A stretch of DNA of 64,000 nt from Streptomyces pactum (GTDB lineage: Bacteria > Actinomycetota > Actinomycetes > Streptomycetales > Streptomycetaceae), in the NCBI RefSeq assembly GCF_002005225.1, contig NZ_CP019724.1, forward strand, positions 2,232,001 through 2,296,000, given 5' to 3'. Positions 44,034 through 53,205 of the stretch are shown one piece after another (within the stretch, counting starts at the first letter, position 1; each line of letters opens with the position of its first letter). The position numbers and the translations under genes are program-made. The notes beneath the pieces were generated by a model, which was not told where the DNA came from, did no database searches, and worked only from the letters and a program-made list of their open reading frames with translations.

Positions 44034-45946
44034 GTCTCTTGCTCCTGAGCGGCTGGGAGGACAGGGAGGCCGACGAAGGACGCGTGGGCGCCTCTCCGGT
44101 GGATCTGGACGACGGGCGGCGGGTGGTGCGCGGAGGTCTCGGCGTTGTCCCGGTCGCAGCAGGTGACGGCGATCCGGAGCCGGTGCCCCGGAGCGAACAC
44201 GTGGCTGATCGGGTGCAGGTCGAAGACCAGCGCCACCGGCTCCTCGGGCAGCGGTGAGCGGGTCCGCTCCGAGCACGGGTGGTACGGCAGCGAGAGGTTG
44301 TCGTACGGAGCGGGGCCCAGCGCCCGGTGGGAGGCGCGCATCACGCCCTCGGTGACGTAGTGGGAGACCCCTTCGGCGTCGACGTCCTCCAGGTAGACGA
44401 AGAAGTCGCCGTCCGGATGGGTCGACGTCACCCACAGTTCCGCGACCGGGTGCCCGGTCACCTCCCGTTCCCGTTCCAGCGGGGCCGTCGTGTAGGTGAG
44501 GGCCGTCCGGTCGTTGCCGTTCATCGGCTCGTAGCCGAACGGTCCGCCGTAGGCGTCGGTCCAGCGGGTCGCCGTGCCGGAGGTGGCCGTGTAGTCGACG
44601 ACGAGGTCGTCCACGCCTCCGAGCCGCGAGGGCGCCCGGTCCGTCAGCGTGCCGTCGTTGACGGAGGTCGCGGGCAGGTCCGGGCCGGGACCGAAGTACA
44701 TCCGCGTGGTACGGACCCCGGCGGGCGGCCACTGGTGCGTGGTGCGCCACTCCTCGCCGGGGGGCGCGTTGCGCCGGCGGTAGCGGATGGGCGGCTCGTC
44801 CATGACGCCGGTGTCGACGCCCTTGAGCCAGTGGTCGAACCAGCGCAGGTGCTCGGCCGCCAGGTCGACGCCCTCCCTGCCGTTGTGGGACCAGTCGCCC
44901 ACGAGGAGCTTGCGCGGCCCGGTGAGATTGGCGTGCCACAGGAACGCGTCCCGCACCCATGTGTCGTGCCAGCCGGTGAGCTGGTACACGGGAACGCCCG
45001 CGGCGGCGATCGCCGCGACGCGGGTGGAGGGGCTCTGCCGCGCGTACGGCGGCTCGTCGTCGCCCTCGCCCCGGCTGTCCCGGAAGGGCAGCGCAGCGGC
45101 CCTGGCGAAGACGTCCGTGTTGGCCCGGTGCTCCTCGGCGGCCGCGCGCACGGCCGCCGAGTCCTCCCGTACGGGCGCGGCCCCGGTCTCCGTGTCCAGC
45201 CGCCGCACCATCGCGCCCCAGTTCCGGATGAAGTCGTGCCGGAACGCGCCTCCGGGACGGAGGAACGAGTAGAGGTCGAAGAGCGCGACCTGCGGGAAGA
45301 TCGCCTTCAGGCTGGGCGGGGCGGTGCCGGCGGCGAGGAACTGGGTGATTCCGAGATAGGACTCGCCGTACATGCCGACGTTCCCGTCGCACCAGTCCCG
45401 CGCGGCGAGCCATTCCGTGATCTCGTAGGCGTCCCGGCTCTCCTCGGGGCCGAACTCCATGCCCCGCACGCCGCTTGAGGCGCCCGTGCCCCGGGCGTCC
45501 GCGGCGGCGATCACGTAGCCGTCGTCGAGGATCCGGCGCAGCCAGGGTCGGCTGTCGAGCTTGGTCCAGGTCAGGCCGTCCACCACGTCCGAGCGGTGGT
45601 AGCGGTCGTGGCACCAGAGGGCCGGCAGCGGCTCCTCGACCACCCGGCCGTCCCGCTTGGGACGGAGCACGTCCACGGCGATCCGGACGCCGTCGCGCAT
45701 CGTGACGTAGTGGGTGGAGGACTCGATGCCGTCGACGGCTTCGAGGTAGGCCAGGACGTCCGCCGACCGCTCCTCCAGCAGTGTCCGCAGCTCCTCGTCG
45801 ACTCCGCCCGGCGGCGTCTCGTGGTGCAGCCGGCCGCCGGCCGCCCACACGCGGACGTTCGAGGCCCGCAGCCGCAGCAGCAGAGGGACGACGGACGCGC
45901 CGGCCGCGCCGGGGCCCGGTACGGCGTCCTCGGTCCGCGCCGTCAT
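44030..45946 (-). CDS. CocE/NonD-family hydrolase with N-terminal TubC-type docking domain (paralogue 2)
   Basis: 638 residues. Residues about 18-70 carry the TubC-like docking fold (VVPLLLRLRASNVRVWAAG, then DEELRTLLEERSADVLAYL). It is preceded by about 17 extra residues and is less typical than paralogue 1, since the APAG(A/V)LTPEL stretch reads TPPGGVDEEL. The hydrolase has nucleophile elbow GESYLG, a GWHDTWV segment, DWSHNG and a PepX-type C-terminal sandwich. The two paralogues align over their whole length. It lies between the ACP, from which a strong hairpin separates it, and the ligase, to which it is coupled. A role on assembly-line intermediates is inferred. Confidence 0.85.
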   Translation of the reverse strand: MTARTEDAVPGPGAAGASVVPLLLRLRASNVRVWAAGGRLHHETPPGGVDEELRTLLEERSADVLAYLEAVDGIESSTHYVTMRDGVRIAVDVLRPKRDGRVVEEPLPALWCHDRYHRSDVVDGLTWTKLDSRPWLRRILDDGYVIAAADARGTGASSGVRGMEFGPEESRDAYEITEWLAARDWCDGNVGMYGESYLGITQFLAAGTAPPSLKAIFPQVALFDLYSFLRPGGAFRHDFIRNWGAMVRRLDTETGAAPVREDSAAVRAAAEEHRANTDVFARAAALPFRDSRGEGDDEPPYARQSPSTRVAAIAAAGVPVYQLTGWHDTWVRDAFLWHANLTGPRKLLVGDWSHNGREGVDLAAEHLRWFDHWLKGVDTGVMDEPPIRYRRRNAPPGEEWRTTHQWPPAGVRTTRMYFGPGPDLPATSVNDGTLTDRAPSRLGGVDDLVVDYTATSGTATRWTDAYGGPFGYEPMNGNDRTALTYTTAPLEREREVTGHPVAELWVTSTHPDGDFFVYLEDVDAEGVSHYVTEGVMRASHRALGPAPYDNLSLPYHPCSERTRSPLPEEPVALVFDLHPISHVFAPGHRLRIAVTCCDRDNAETSAHHPPPVVQIHRRGAHASFVGLPVLPAAQEQET

Positions 45947-45983
45947 GTCGTACGCCTTTCTGTCTCGCGGGTCACCGCGGACG

Positions 45984-46022
45984 ACGCCGCGCGTGGCCGT
46001 CGGGGACGGCCACGCGCGGCGT
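45984..46022 (-). terminator. 18-bp perfect hairpin between the ACP and hydrolase genes
   Basis: Left arm 45984-46001 and right arm 46005-46022 are perfect reverse complements (arm ACGCCGCGCGTGGCCGTC) around a GGG loop. It begins nine bases after the ACP stop. No promoter fits in the 37 bases left before the hydrolase start, so it is more likely a partial terminator or RNA-stabilising 3' end that lowers expression of the hydrolase and ligase relative to the ACP. Confidence 0.75.
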
Positions 46023-46031
46023 TCCCGAGGG

Positions 46032-46280
46032 TCACGCCGCCGTCGTGGTCTTCGACGTCACCAGGCGGACGAGTCCGTCCACCGTCCGGAAGTTGTCGAA
46101 CTCCATGTCGTCGGGGGTGAGCTGGAGCGAGAACTCCTGCTCCACGAAGAGCGCCAGTTGCATGGCGAAGAGCGAGTTGACGTATCCCAGCGCGAAGATG
46201 TCGTCGCTGTCGGCCAGGGCCCGGCCGTTGAGCTGCGGCGCGAGGAACTCCCGGACCCGGGTGCGCACGTCGTCCTGCAT
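46032..46280 (-). CDS. Discrete acyl carrier protein (aminomalonyl/methoxymalonyl-ACP type)
   Basis: 82 residues. The phosphopantetheine site is in FALGYVNSLFAMQL, and the following VEQEF and DDMEFDNFRTVDGL segments match the ACPs of extender-unit pathways (FkbJ, ZmaD/ZmaH). It should carry the amino acid while HADH and acyl-CoA dehydrogenase oxidise it, then offer the extender to an AT. A good ribosome site (GGAGG, seven bases before ATG 46280) fixes the start. Confidence 0.92.
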   Translation of the reverse strand: MQDDVRTRVREFLAPQLNGRALADSDDIFALGYVNSLFAMQLALFVEQEFSLQLTPDDMEFDNFRTVDGLVRLVTSKTTTAA

Positions 46281-46314
46281 CGTTCTGCCTCCAGTGTGGG
46301 GTGGGGTGGGGTGG

Positions 46315-47166
46315 TCAGTAGGTGTAGAAACCGCGTCCGGCCTTGCGGCCCAGCAGCCTGGCGTCGACCATTCGCTGGAGCAGCGGCGCCGGGCGGTACT
46401 TGCTGTCCCGGAAGCTCTCGTACATGACGGTGAGGGAGTTCAGGATCGTGTCGAGGCCGATGAGGTCGCCGGTCTCCAGCGGGCCCATCTTGTGGCCGAA
46501 GCAGCCCTTGAACATCCGGTCGACCTGCTCGGCCGTGGCGACCTGGTCCTGAACGCAGAAGATCGCCTCGTTGATCGTCAGCATCAGTACGCGGTTGGTG
46601 ACGAAGCCCGGGGCGTCCTGGACGACGATGCCCTCCTTGCCGAGGTCCCGCAGGAGCCCCAGCGCGGTGTCCAGGGTCAGCTCCGAGGTGAAGTGGCCCT
46701 GGACGACCTCGACCGTGTCCATCAGCGGCACGGGGTTCATGAAGTGCAGCCCGAGCACGTGCTCGGGGCGCTCGGTGACCGAGCCGACCCGGGTGATGGG
46801 CACCGCGGAGGTGTTGACGCCGAAGACGACCTCCGGACGGCAGATCTTGTCGATCTTCTCGTAGACGTCGCGCTTGATGTCCCAGTTCTCGGTGACGTTC
46901 TCGACGACGAAGTCCGCGGCGCTCAGGGCCGACAGGTCGGTTCCGGTGGTGATGCGGGCGAGGATGGTGGCCGGGTCGTCCTTCAGGCGCTCCGCGCGGA
47001 ACATGCCCTGCAGCCGCAGGTCGCTCCCGATCTGTGCCGTGGCGGAGGCGAGCTGCTCCTCGGACACGTCGATCAGCAGCACGTCGAACGCCGACTGGGC
47101 CAGGGACTGTGCCACTCCACGGCCGATGGTGCCCGCGCCGATGACACCCACCGTACGGATGTTCAT
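46315..47166 (-). CDS. 3-hydroxyacyl-CoA dehydrogenase-like enzyme (ZmaG/FkbK-like)
   Basis: 283 residues, the usual short-form length. The N-terminal Rossmann motif GVIGAGTIGRGVA binds NAD(P), LHFMNPVPLMDTVEVV holds the catalytic His, and GPLETGDLIGLDTIL belongs to the C-terminal dimerisation domain. In extender-unit pathways it oxidises the beta-hydroxyl of an ACP-bound hydroxyacyl or seryl group to the aldehyde. It lies between the PKS gene (52 bases upstream) and the ACP gene (34 bases downstream). Confidence 0.92.
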   Translation of the reverse strand: MNIRTVGVIGAGTIGRGVAQSLAQSAFDVLLIDVSEEQLASATAQIGSDLRLQGMFRAERLKDDPATILARITTGTDLSALSAADFVVENVTENWDIKRDVYEKIDKICRPEVVFGVNTSAVPITRVGSVTERPEHVLGLHFMNPVPLMDTVEVVQGHFTSELTLDTALGLLRDLGKEGIVVQDAPGFVTNRVLMLTINEAIFCVQDQVATAEQVDRMFKGCFGHKMGPLETGDLIGLDTILNSLTVMYESFRDSKYRPAPLLQRMVDARLLGRKAGRGFYTY

Positions 47167-47218
47167 GCTGATACCGCCTCAGATGATTGGAAGGGGGCGG
47201 CCGAACGGGTTCGCCGTC

Positions 47219-50200
47219 TCAGCCGTGGGACTTCTTGCCGTCGAGGTGTGTCGCCAGGTCGGCGACCGTGACGTACCGGAACAGGTCGACCATCGACACC
47301 CTGACGGCCATGGTCTTCTGGATGCTCTGTGCCATCCGCAGGGCGACGAGGGAGTCCCCGCCCAGCGAGAAGGCGCTCTCATGGATGTTCAGCCGGTCCA
47401 GACCGAGTTCCCTGGCCCAGATCCGGGCGAGCTGGTGTTCCGTCTCGCTGTACCCGCCGTCCTCCCGGCCGAGGAGCGTGACGCCTTCGGCCGGTGCGGG
47501 CCCGGCGGACGCGTCCGCCGCCGGCCGGCGGGACTCACCGCCGGCCTCGGCGACCCGCTGCCGGACGGACTCCTCCAGGACCAGCGGAGCCCTGCGCAAC
47601 TGGGCCGCCAGACGGTCGGGGTCCACGGAGCCCAGCACCCCGTAGTTGATCTCGCCGACCACCACGGGCGAGCAGGGCGCGGCGAGGATCTCGTCCAGGC
47701 TGCCGAGCCCGTCCTCCACGCTGATCGACCGGAAGAAGCCCTGGTCCCGCTGGACGCCGTGATCGAACGCCATGCCGGTGTCCAGCCAGTCGGTCCAGTC
47801 GACGGTGACCGTCCTGCGGCCCAGAGCGGTGCGGTGGTCGGCGAAGTGGTCGAGGTAGGTGTTGGCCGCGGTGTAGTCGCCCTGGCCGGCGACGCCGAAC
47901 ACGGAGGTGGTCGATCCGAAGCAGAGCATCAGCTGCGGCGGATCGTCCGCGGTGACGAGGTCCAGGACGGTCGCGCCGAGCACCTTGGGGGCGAGGGTGG
48001 CCCGGAACGTCCCGGCGTCCTTGCGGAAGAGGAAGCCGTCGCCCGCGACGCCCGCCGCGTGGATGACACAGGCGATACGGCCCAGGTCGGCGCGGACGGC
48101 ACGGACGACGTCCGCCATAGCGGCCTCGTCGGCCACGTCCGCCCGGTAGCAGCGCACCCGGGCACCCAGGTCCTCCAGCTCCCGCAGGGCGGTGAGCTGC
48201 CGGTGGCGTCGCGGGTCCTCCGCGCCCGTCTCGTCACGGTGGTCGCGCGGGTCCGGGGCGCCGCGGCTGACAAGCGCCAGACGGATGCCGGGTACGGTGC
48301 GGCTCAGATGCCGGGCCACGGCCAGTCCGAGGCCGCCGAGGCCGCCGGTGATGAGGTGGACGCCCTCGGGGCGCTCGTCCTCCTGGCGGGAGCGATCCCG
48401 CAGGTGCAGCGGCGCCAGCTCGGTGACATGACGTCCGCCACCGCGGAGCGCGACCATGGTCGGTGACCACGGCCCGAGGAGTTCGGTGCACAGCGCGACC
48501 GCGTCGGTGTCCTCGTCGACGTCGAGGCAGAGGACCTCGGTCCCCTCGTGCTCCTGGCCGATGACCTTCGCCAGGCCGAACAGGGTCGCGTGTACGGGGG
48601 CCGTGGCCGGCTCGTCGCCCGTCACGCGTGCCACGTGCGGGGCGATCACGGCGAGCCGGCCGGGGACGGCGTCCCGTGCCGCCAGGGCCCGCACCAGGTG
48701 GAACAGGCTGTCGGCCCCGCCGCGCAGCCGACGGTCGAGCTCCGCGACCCCGCGCTGGGCGTCGGCGGCGGGGGCGGCGACGAACACCGCTTCGCCGGGC
48801 ACCGCGTCGCCCAGAGTGTCGAGCAGCCGTCCCCACCCCTCGGCCGTGGGGGGAACGCCGTAGTGGTCGTCGCCGGGGGCGCTCCACTCCCCCGCGAGCT
48901 CGGCCGTGATCACCCGTACACCTCGGGAGCGCAGCGAGACGCCCAGGTCCCCGGAGAGCCCGCCGCCTTCCGTCACGAGGAGTACGGCGGCGGGCGCCTC
49001 TCGCTGCTCCGTGACGTCCGGCGCGGGGATCCAGCGCAGGGTGTGGTGCCGGGAGTGCGGGCGGATGCGGGCGACGGTGTGCCGCGGGTCGGGGACACGC
49101 TTGACCGTGAAGCCGAGGATCTCCACCGCGGTGTTGCCGTCGGCGTCGCGGACGGTGACGTCGACCTTGCGGATCTCGGTGCCGCGCCCGGCGTCCGGGT
49201 GGGGAGTGATGAGACTGGTCCCGGTGGGCGGCAGCGGCGCGTGGATGCGGAGCACGTCGTACCCGACGGGGAGGAAGAAGGCGCGGCTGCCCCGGTACTC
49301 CTGTACGTCCTCCCGGGTCTCGTGGACGGCGAATCCGCTGAAGCCCGTCGCGAGGTCGAGCAGCGCCGGGTGGAGGACGTGGTCCTCGCACTCGGAGCGG
49401 TACCGCTCGGGCATGTCGAGGATGCCGAGCGCGGTGCGGACGCCGACGTGCATGGTGCGCAGGCTGTCCGTCCAGCGGCGGCCGAACTCCATCACCTTGT
49501 GCTCGGCCTGGGCCCTGCCGAGGTCGACGGTCTCCAGAGCGCACCGCGCAAGCAGGGCGTCCGGGTCCTGGCGCGGCGGCGGGACGAGGCTGCCGGCGGC
49601 GGCCTTGCCCTGGACGTGGACGGTCCACACGTCGCGCTCGGGGTCGTGGCCGGCCACGGAGAACTCCACGGTGTCGTCGTCGAGTTCGCGGACGGTGGTG
49701 TGCACGGTGCGGGGCTTGTTCTCCTGCACGAGCAGCGGCACCAGGAAGTCGACGTCCCTGATCTCGGTGACGGGGCGGCGCAGATGCGCTGCGGCGGCGG
49801 CCCGGCCCATTTCGAGGTAGGTGGTCCCGGGGACGATCGCCTCACCGAGCATGCGGTGTTCGGCGAGCACCCAGTGGCGGTCGAGGGACAGCTCGGATGC
49901 GAAGACGGTCTGTCCGGCGGAGCGGAGCAGCACCTCGTCGAGCAGCGGGTGGCGGCCGGGCTCACGGGACACCCGGGGGGCCGCGGGCTCCAGCCAGTAG
50001 CGCTTGCGCTCGAAGGGGTACGTGGGCAGGGGAACCCGGCGCCGCCCGTCCTGGCCGTAGTAGCGGGCCCAGTCCGGCGCCACCCCGAGGAGCCACTGCT
50101 GGCCCAGGGTGCGGCGCATCGTCTCACCGGCACCGCGCGGGTCGCGGCGGTGCGGCAGCGACGCCGTGGCCGTGACGCCCCCGGTGCCCGCGTCGGCGAG

Positions 50201-52648
50201 CGTCCGCCGCGCCAGGCTCGCGAGGGTCTGTCCGGGGCCGACTTCCAGGAGCACCGGTGCGCTCTGTGCCAGCAGGCGCACACCGGCGGCGAACTCCACG
50301 CACTGCCGTATGTGGCGTCCCCAGTACTCCGGGTCCCGCGCCTGCTCCGCCGTGATCCAGTCACCGGTCACGTTGGAGACGAACGGAATACCGGGCGCCG
50401 CCCGCTCCACCCGGGCCACTGCCGAGACGAATCCGTCGACGACCGGTTCCATGAGTACCGAGTGGAACGCGTGGGACACCTCCAGCGGCCGGGTCGCCCA
50501 CCCGCGTTCGTCGGCCGTCACGGCGAACTCCTCGACCGCGTCGGCGGGCCCCGACACGACGCAGTCGCGGGGGCCGTTGTGCGCGGCCAGGCAGGCCCCG
50601 TCGGGCAGCGCGGACTCCACCGCGTCCCGCTCGGCCACCACGCCGAGCATCGCTCCGGCCCCACAGCTCTGCATCAGCTCACCGCGCAGGGCCACCAGCC
50701 GCAGCGCGTCCTCCAGCCGGAAGACTCCGGAGACGCACGCCGCGACCCACTCCCCCAGGCTGTGCCCGAGCAGGTGTGAGGGTTCCACACCCCACTCCCG
50801 CCACAGCGCGACCAGGGCGTACTCGACGACGAACAGCGCCGGCTGCGCCCACCGCGTCTGTCCCAGGAGCGCGGCTGCGACCGCGTCCTTCGGGAAGAGG
50901 ACGTCGCGTACGTCCCCGTTCAGGTGGGGCCGCAGGTGCTCCGCGCAGGTGTCCACGGCCGACCGGAAGGCCGGCTCGGACGCGTAGAGTCCGCGCCCCA
51001 TGCCCGGGTACTGGGCCCCTTGCCCGCTGAACATGAACGCGACGTGCGGCGCGCTCGGCGCGGCCTGCCCGCTCGTCACGTACGCGGGGTCGCGGGTCTC
51101 CAGCGCGGCGGCCACCGCCTCGGCGTCGGTCCCGCACACGGTGCGCCGGTACGGGAAGTCGCGTCGGCCCGTGGCCAGGGTGAAGGCGGCGTCGGCCAGT
51201 GCGGGACGCTCGCGGCGCAAAAACGCCGCCAGCCGGTCCGAGGCTTGGTCCAGGGCGTGTTCGGAGCGCGCCGACAGCACCAGGAGTTCGGACTCTCGGG
51301 GGCTCGGTGCGGGTTCGGGGGCGGGGCCGGCCTCCTCGAGCACCACGTGCGCGTTCGTGCCGCCGAAGCCGAACGCGCTCACCCCGGCGCGGCGCACCCG
51401 CCCGGCCGTCCGCGGCCACGCCCCGAGTTCCGTGTGCACCCGGAACGGCCCGTCCGTGAAGTCGATGTCCTTGTTCCCCTCCACATGGTTCAGGGAGGCG
51501 GGGAGTTCCTCGTGGCGCAGGGCCAGCACGGTCTTCAGCAGTCCGGCCATCCCGGCGGCGGCGTCCAGGTGCCCCACGTTGGATTTCACGGAGCCGATCC
51601 GCCAGGTTCCCGGTGCGCCGGCGAAGGCCCGAGTCAGGGCCTGGACTTCGATCGAGTCACCGATCAGGGTGCCGCTGCCGTGCGCCTCCACGTAGTCGAT
51701 GTCCCCCGGCTCCAGCCCGGCCGTCGCCAGGGCCTCCGCGATCACCGCGGCCTGCCCCGCGACGCTCGGCGCGGAGAAACTCGCCTTGACGGCACCGTCG
51801 TTGTTGACCGCCGTGCCCCTGATCACCGCGTGGACGGTGTCTCCGTCGGCGAGGGCGTCCGCCAGTCGCTTCAGCGCCACCACCCCGACGCCGTTGGCGA
51901 AGACCGTCCCTCGGGCGGCGGCGTCGAAGGGCCGGACACGGCCGTCCGGGGAGAGGAACCCGCCCTCCTGGTAGGCGTAGCCGGTCTTCTCCGGGACCTT
52001 GTACGAGACCCCGCCGGACAGGGCCATGTCGCACTCGTAGCCCAGGAGGCTCTGGCAGGCGGCGTGCAGGGCGACCAGCGAGCTGGAGCAGGCCGTCTGG
52101 ACGGGATAGCTCGGTCCCTTGAGATCGAGCTTGTAGGAGACCCGCGTGGTCAGGAAGGCCAGTTCGTTGCCGAGGCCGATGTTCTCCCCGCGGATGCCCT
52201 CCCCGTCGTCCATGTTGCTGAGGACGTTCCCGATGTACGCGCTGCTGCTCGCGCCTCCGAAGACCCCGACGGTGCCCGGGTACCGGGCCGGGTCGAGGCC
52301 CGCGTGCTCCAGCGCCTCCCAGGCGGTCTCGAGGAACAGCCGGTGTTGCGGGTCCATGATCTTGGCTTCCCTGGCGGTGTAGCCGAAGAACTCCGCGTCG
52401 AACAGGTCGATGCCCTCGAACGAGGGGCCTGCCTTCACGTAGTGCGGTTGCCGGGACTCCTCGGCGTCGACCCCGGCCGCCAGCAGATCGTCGTCCCCGA
52501 ACTCCACGACGGACTCGACGCCGCCGCGCAGGTTCGCCCAGAACTCGGTCAGGTCCCGGGCACCCGGGAAGCGTCCGGACATCCCGATGATGGCGACGCC
52601 TTCCGGCACGGACGGGTCGTCGAACCCCTCGTCGTTCGTGTCGCTCAT
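47219..52648 (-). CDS. Type I PKS module, KS-AT-DH-KR-ACP
   Basis: 1809 residues. KS about 15-430 (TACSSSL, EAHGSGT, KSNVGHLD); AT about 520-850 (GHSLGEW, HAFHS); DH about 885-1170 with an intact HRMLGEAIVP motif; KR about 1425-1660 (GGLGGLGLAVA, YTAAN); ACP about 1725-1800 (GGDSLVA). It has the same domain order and strong local identity with the PKS half of the protein at 12993-19868, suggesting duplication. Directly followed by the HADH and ACP genes, it is the best candidate to use aminomalonyl-ACP, though its AT motifs are malonyl-like and the sequence cannot prove that. ATG 52648 has a GGAGGGAG ribosome site. There is no C domain, so the order of transfer to the core line is unclear. 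Confidence 0.94.
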   Translation of the reverse strand: MSDTNDEGFDDPSVPEGVAIIGMSGRFPGARDLTEFWANLRGGVESVVEFGDDDLLAAGVDAEESRQPHYVKAGPSFEGIDLFDAEFFGYTAREAKIMDPQHRLFLETAWEALEHAGLDPARYPGTVGVFGGASSSAYIGNVLSNMDDGEGIRGENIGLGNELAFLTTRVSYKLDLKGPSYPVQTACSSSLVALHAACQSLLGYECDMALSGGVSYKVPEKTGYAYQEGGFLSPDGRVRPFDAAARGTVFANGVGVVALKRLADALADGDTVHAVIRGTAVNNDGAVKASFSAPSVAGQAAVIAEALATAGLEPGDIDYVEAHGSGTLIGDSIEVQALTRAFAGAPGTWRIGSVKSNVGHLDAAAGMAGLLKTVLALRHEELPASLNHVEGNKDIDFTDGPFRVHTELGAWPRTAGRVRRAGVSAFGFGGTNAHVVLEEAGPAPEPAPSPRESELLVLSARSEHALDQASDRLAAFLRRERPALADAAFTLATGRRDFPYRRTVCGTDAEAVAAALETRDPAYVTSGQAAPSAPHVAFMFSGQGAQYPGMGRGLYASEPAFRSAVDTCAEHLRPHLNGDVRDVLFPKDAVAAALLGQTRWAQPALFVVEYALVALWREWGVEPSHLLGHSLGEWVAACVSGVFRLEDALRLVALRGELMQSCGAGAMLGVVAERDAVESALPDGACLAAHNGPRDCVVSGPADAVEEFAVTADERGWATRPLEVSHAFHSVLMEPVVDGFVSAVARVERAAPGIPFVSNVTGDWITAEQARDPEYWGRHIRQCVEFAAGVRLLAQSAPVLLEVGPGQTLASLARRTLADAGTGGVTATASLPHRRDPRGAGETMRRTLGQQWLLGVAPDWARYYGQDGRRRVPLPTYPFERKRYWLEPAAPRVSREPGRHPLLDEVLLRSAGQTVFASELSLDRHWVLAEHRMLGEAIVPGTTYLEMGRAAAAAHLRRPVTEIRDVDFLVPLLVQENKPRTVHTTVRELDDDTVEFSVAGHDPERDVWTVHVQGKAAAGSLVPPPRQDPDALLARCALETVDLGRAQAEHKVMEFGRRWTDSLRTMHVGVRTALGILDMPERYRSECEDHVLHPALLDLATGFSGFAVHETREDVQEYRGSRAFFLPVGYDVLRIHAPLPPTGTSLITPHPDAGRGTEIRKVDVTVRDADGNTAVEILGFTVKRVPDPRHTVARIRPHSRHHTLRWIPAPDVTEQREAPAAVLLVTEGGGLSGDLGVSLRSRGVRVITAELAGEWSAPGDDHYGVPPTAEGWGRLLDTLGDAVPGEAVFVAAPAADAQRGVAELDRRLRGGADSLFHLVRALAARDAVPGRLAVIAPHVARVTGDEPATAPVHATLFGLAKVIGQEHEGTEVLCLDVDEDTDAVALCTELLGPWSPTMVALRGGGRHVTELAPLHLRDRSRQEDERPEGVHLITGGLGGLGLAVARHLSRTVPGIRLALVSRGAPDPRDHRDETGAEDPRRHRQLTALRELEDLGARVRCYRADVADEAAMADVVRAVRADLGRIACVIHAAGVAGDGFLFRKDAGTFRATLAPKVLGATVLDLVTADDPPQLMLCFGSTTSVFGVAGQGDYTAANTYLDHFADHRTALGRRTVTVDWTDWLDTGMAFDHGVQRDQGFFRSISVEDGLGSLDEILAAPCSPVVVGEINYGVLGSVDPDRLAAQLRRAPLVLEESVRQRVAEAGGESRRPAADASAGPAPAEGVTLLGREDGGYSETEHQLARIWARELGLDRLNIHESAFSLGGDSLVALRMAQSIQKTMAVRVSMVDLFRYVTVADLATHLDGKKSHG

Positions 52649-53205
52649 CACTGCTCCCTCCGTCCTGCACGCGTCCATCGGTGCTGCCGAGGCCCCCTGC
52701 GGCCTGCTGTCTTCGCGGTGGTGGGCCAGGGCGCTCCCGCCGCGCGGTCGTCCGCGTGCCGGGCGGGCCGCTGCATACCTCAGGTACGGGCGGCCTGCGC
52801 GGCCGTGGGCGAGTGCGACGGCGGTGCCGGAGTGACGGACTCCTGGGACCCGAGGGGCAGGAGGCGGGCGTCGGCCTCCTCAGGCCGGACGGCCTCACCG
52901 GCCTCGGTTCCATCGGCGTTGTTTGTTGCCCCGTACCGCACTCATTCCCCCAACGACTGCCCTCGAGAATCTCGAAAGAGCAGGAAATCGATGCTGCTCG
53001 ATGGTCCATCGCTCGGTGTTCGCAGCTCACGTCGATCGGCAGTGAGACTAACCCAGGATCCCACGCGCCACAATGGCTTCCGGCGTGACGTGCGCGATAG
53101 GAGGCGAAAGCGCCTGGAACCCACTCCTCACGCTCGCCCCGGAGACAGCTCTGTGGCACGCTGTTCTGGCCGATGAGCAGGACCGGAATCAGAAAGAGGC
53201 CGCAC
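52649..53205. other. Divergent intergenic region between PKS and thioesterase genes
   Basis: 557 bases with no supported gene. It must hold the promoters of both flanking genes. Seen here: a PKS-directed promoter candidate (53045-53073), a perfect short palindrome TACCTCAGGTA (52776-52786), and AT-richer sequence with repeated ATCGATG/CTCGATGG-like words around 52990-53030. None of the three shared promoter copies occurs here. Confidence 0.5.
53045..53073 (-). promoter_or_regulatory. Candidate promoter for the PKS operon
   Basis: On the minus strand: TTGTGG (53073-53068), 17 bases, then TAGTCT (53050-53045), a plausible housekeeping-type promoter. The leader to 52648 would be about 390 nt. 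It differs from the shared promoter of units A-C. Confidence 0.4.

Noticed and set aside
46292..46314. Tandem GGGGT pentamers before the ACP gene, considered as a regulatory repeat
   Set aside because: Only three to four units, located in the spacer next to a normal ribosome site; no evidence of function.
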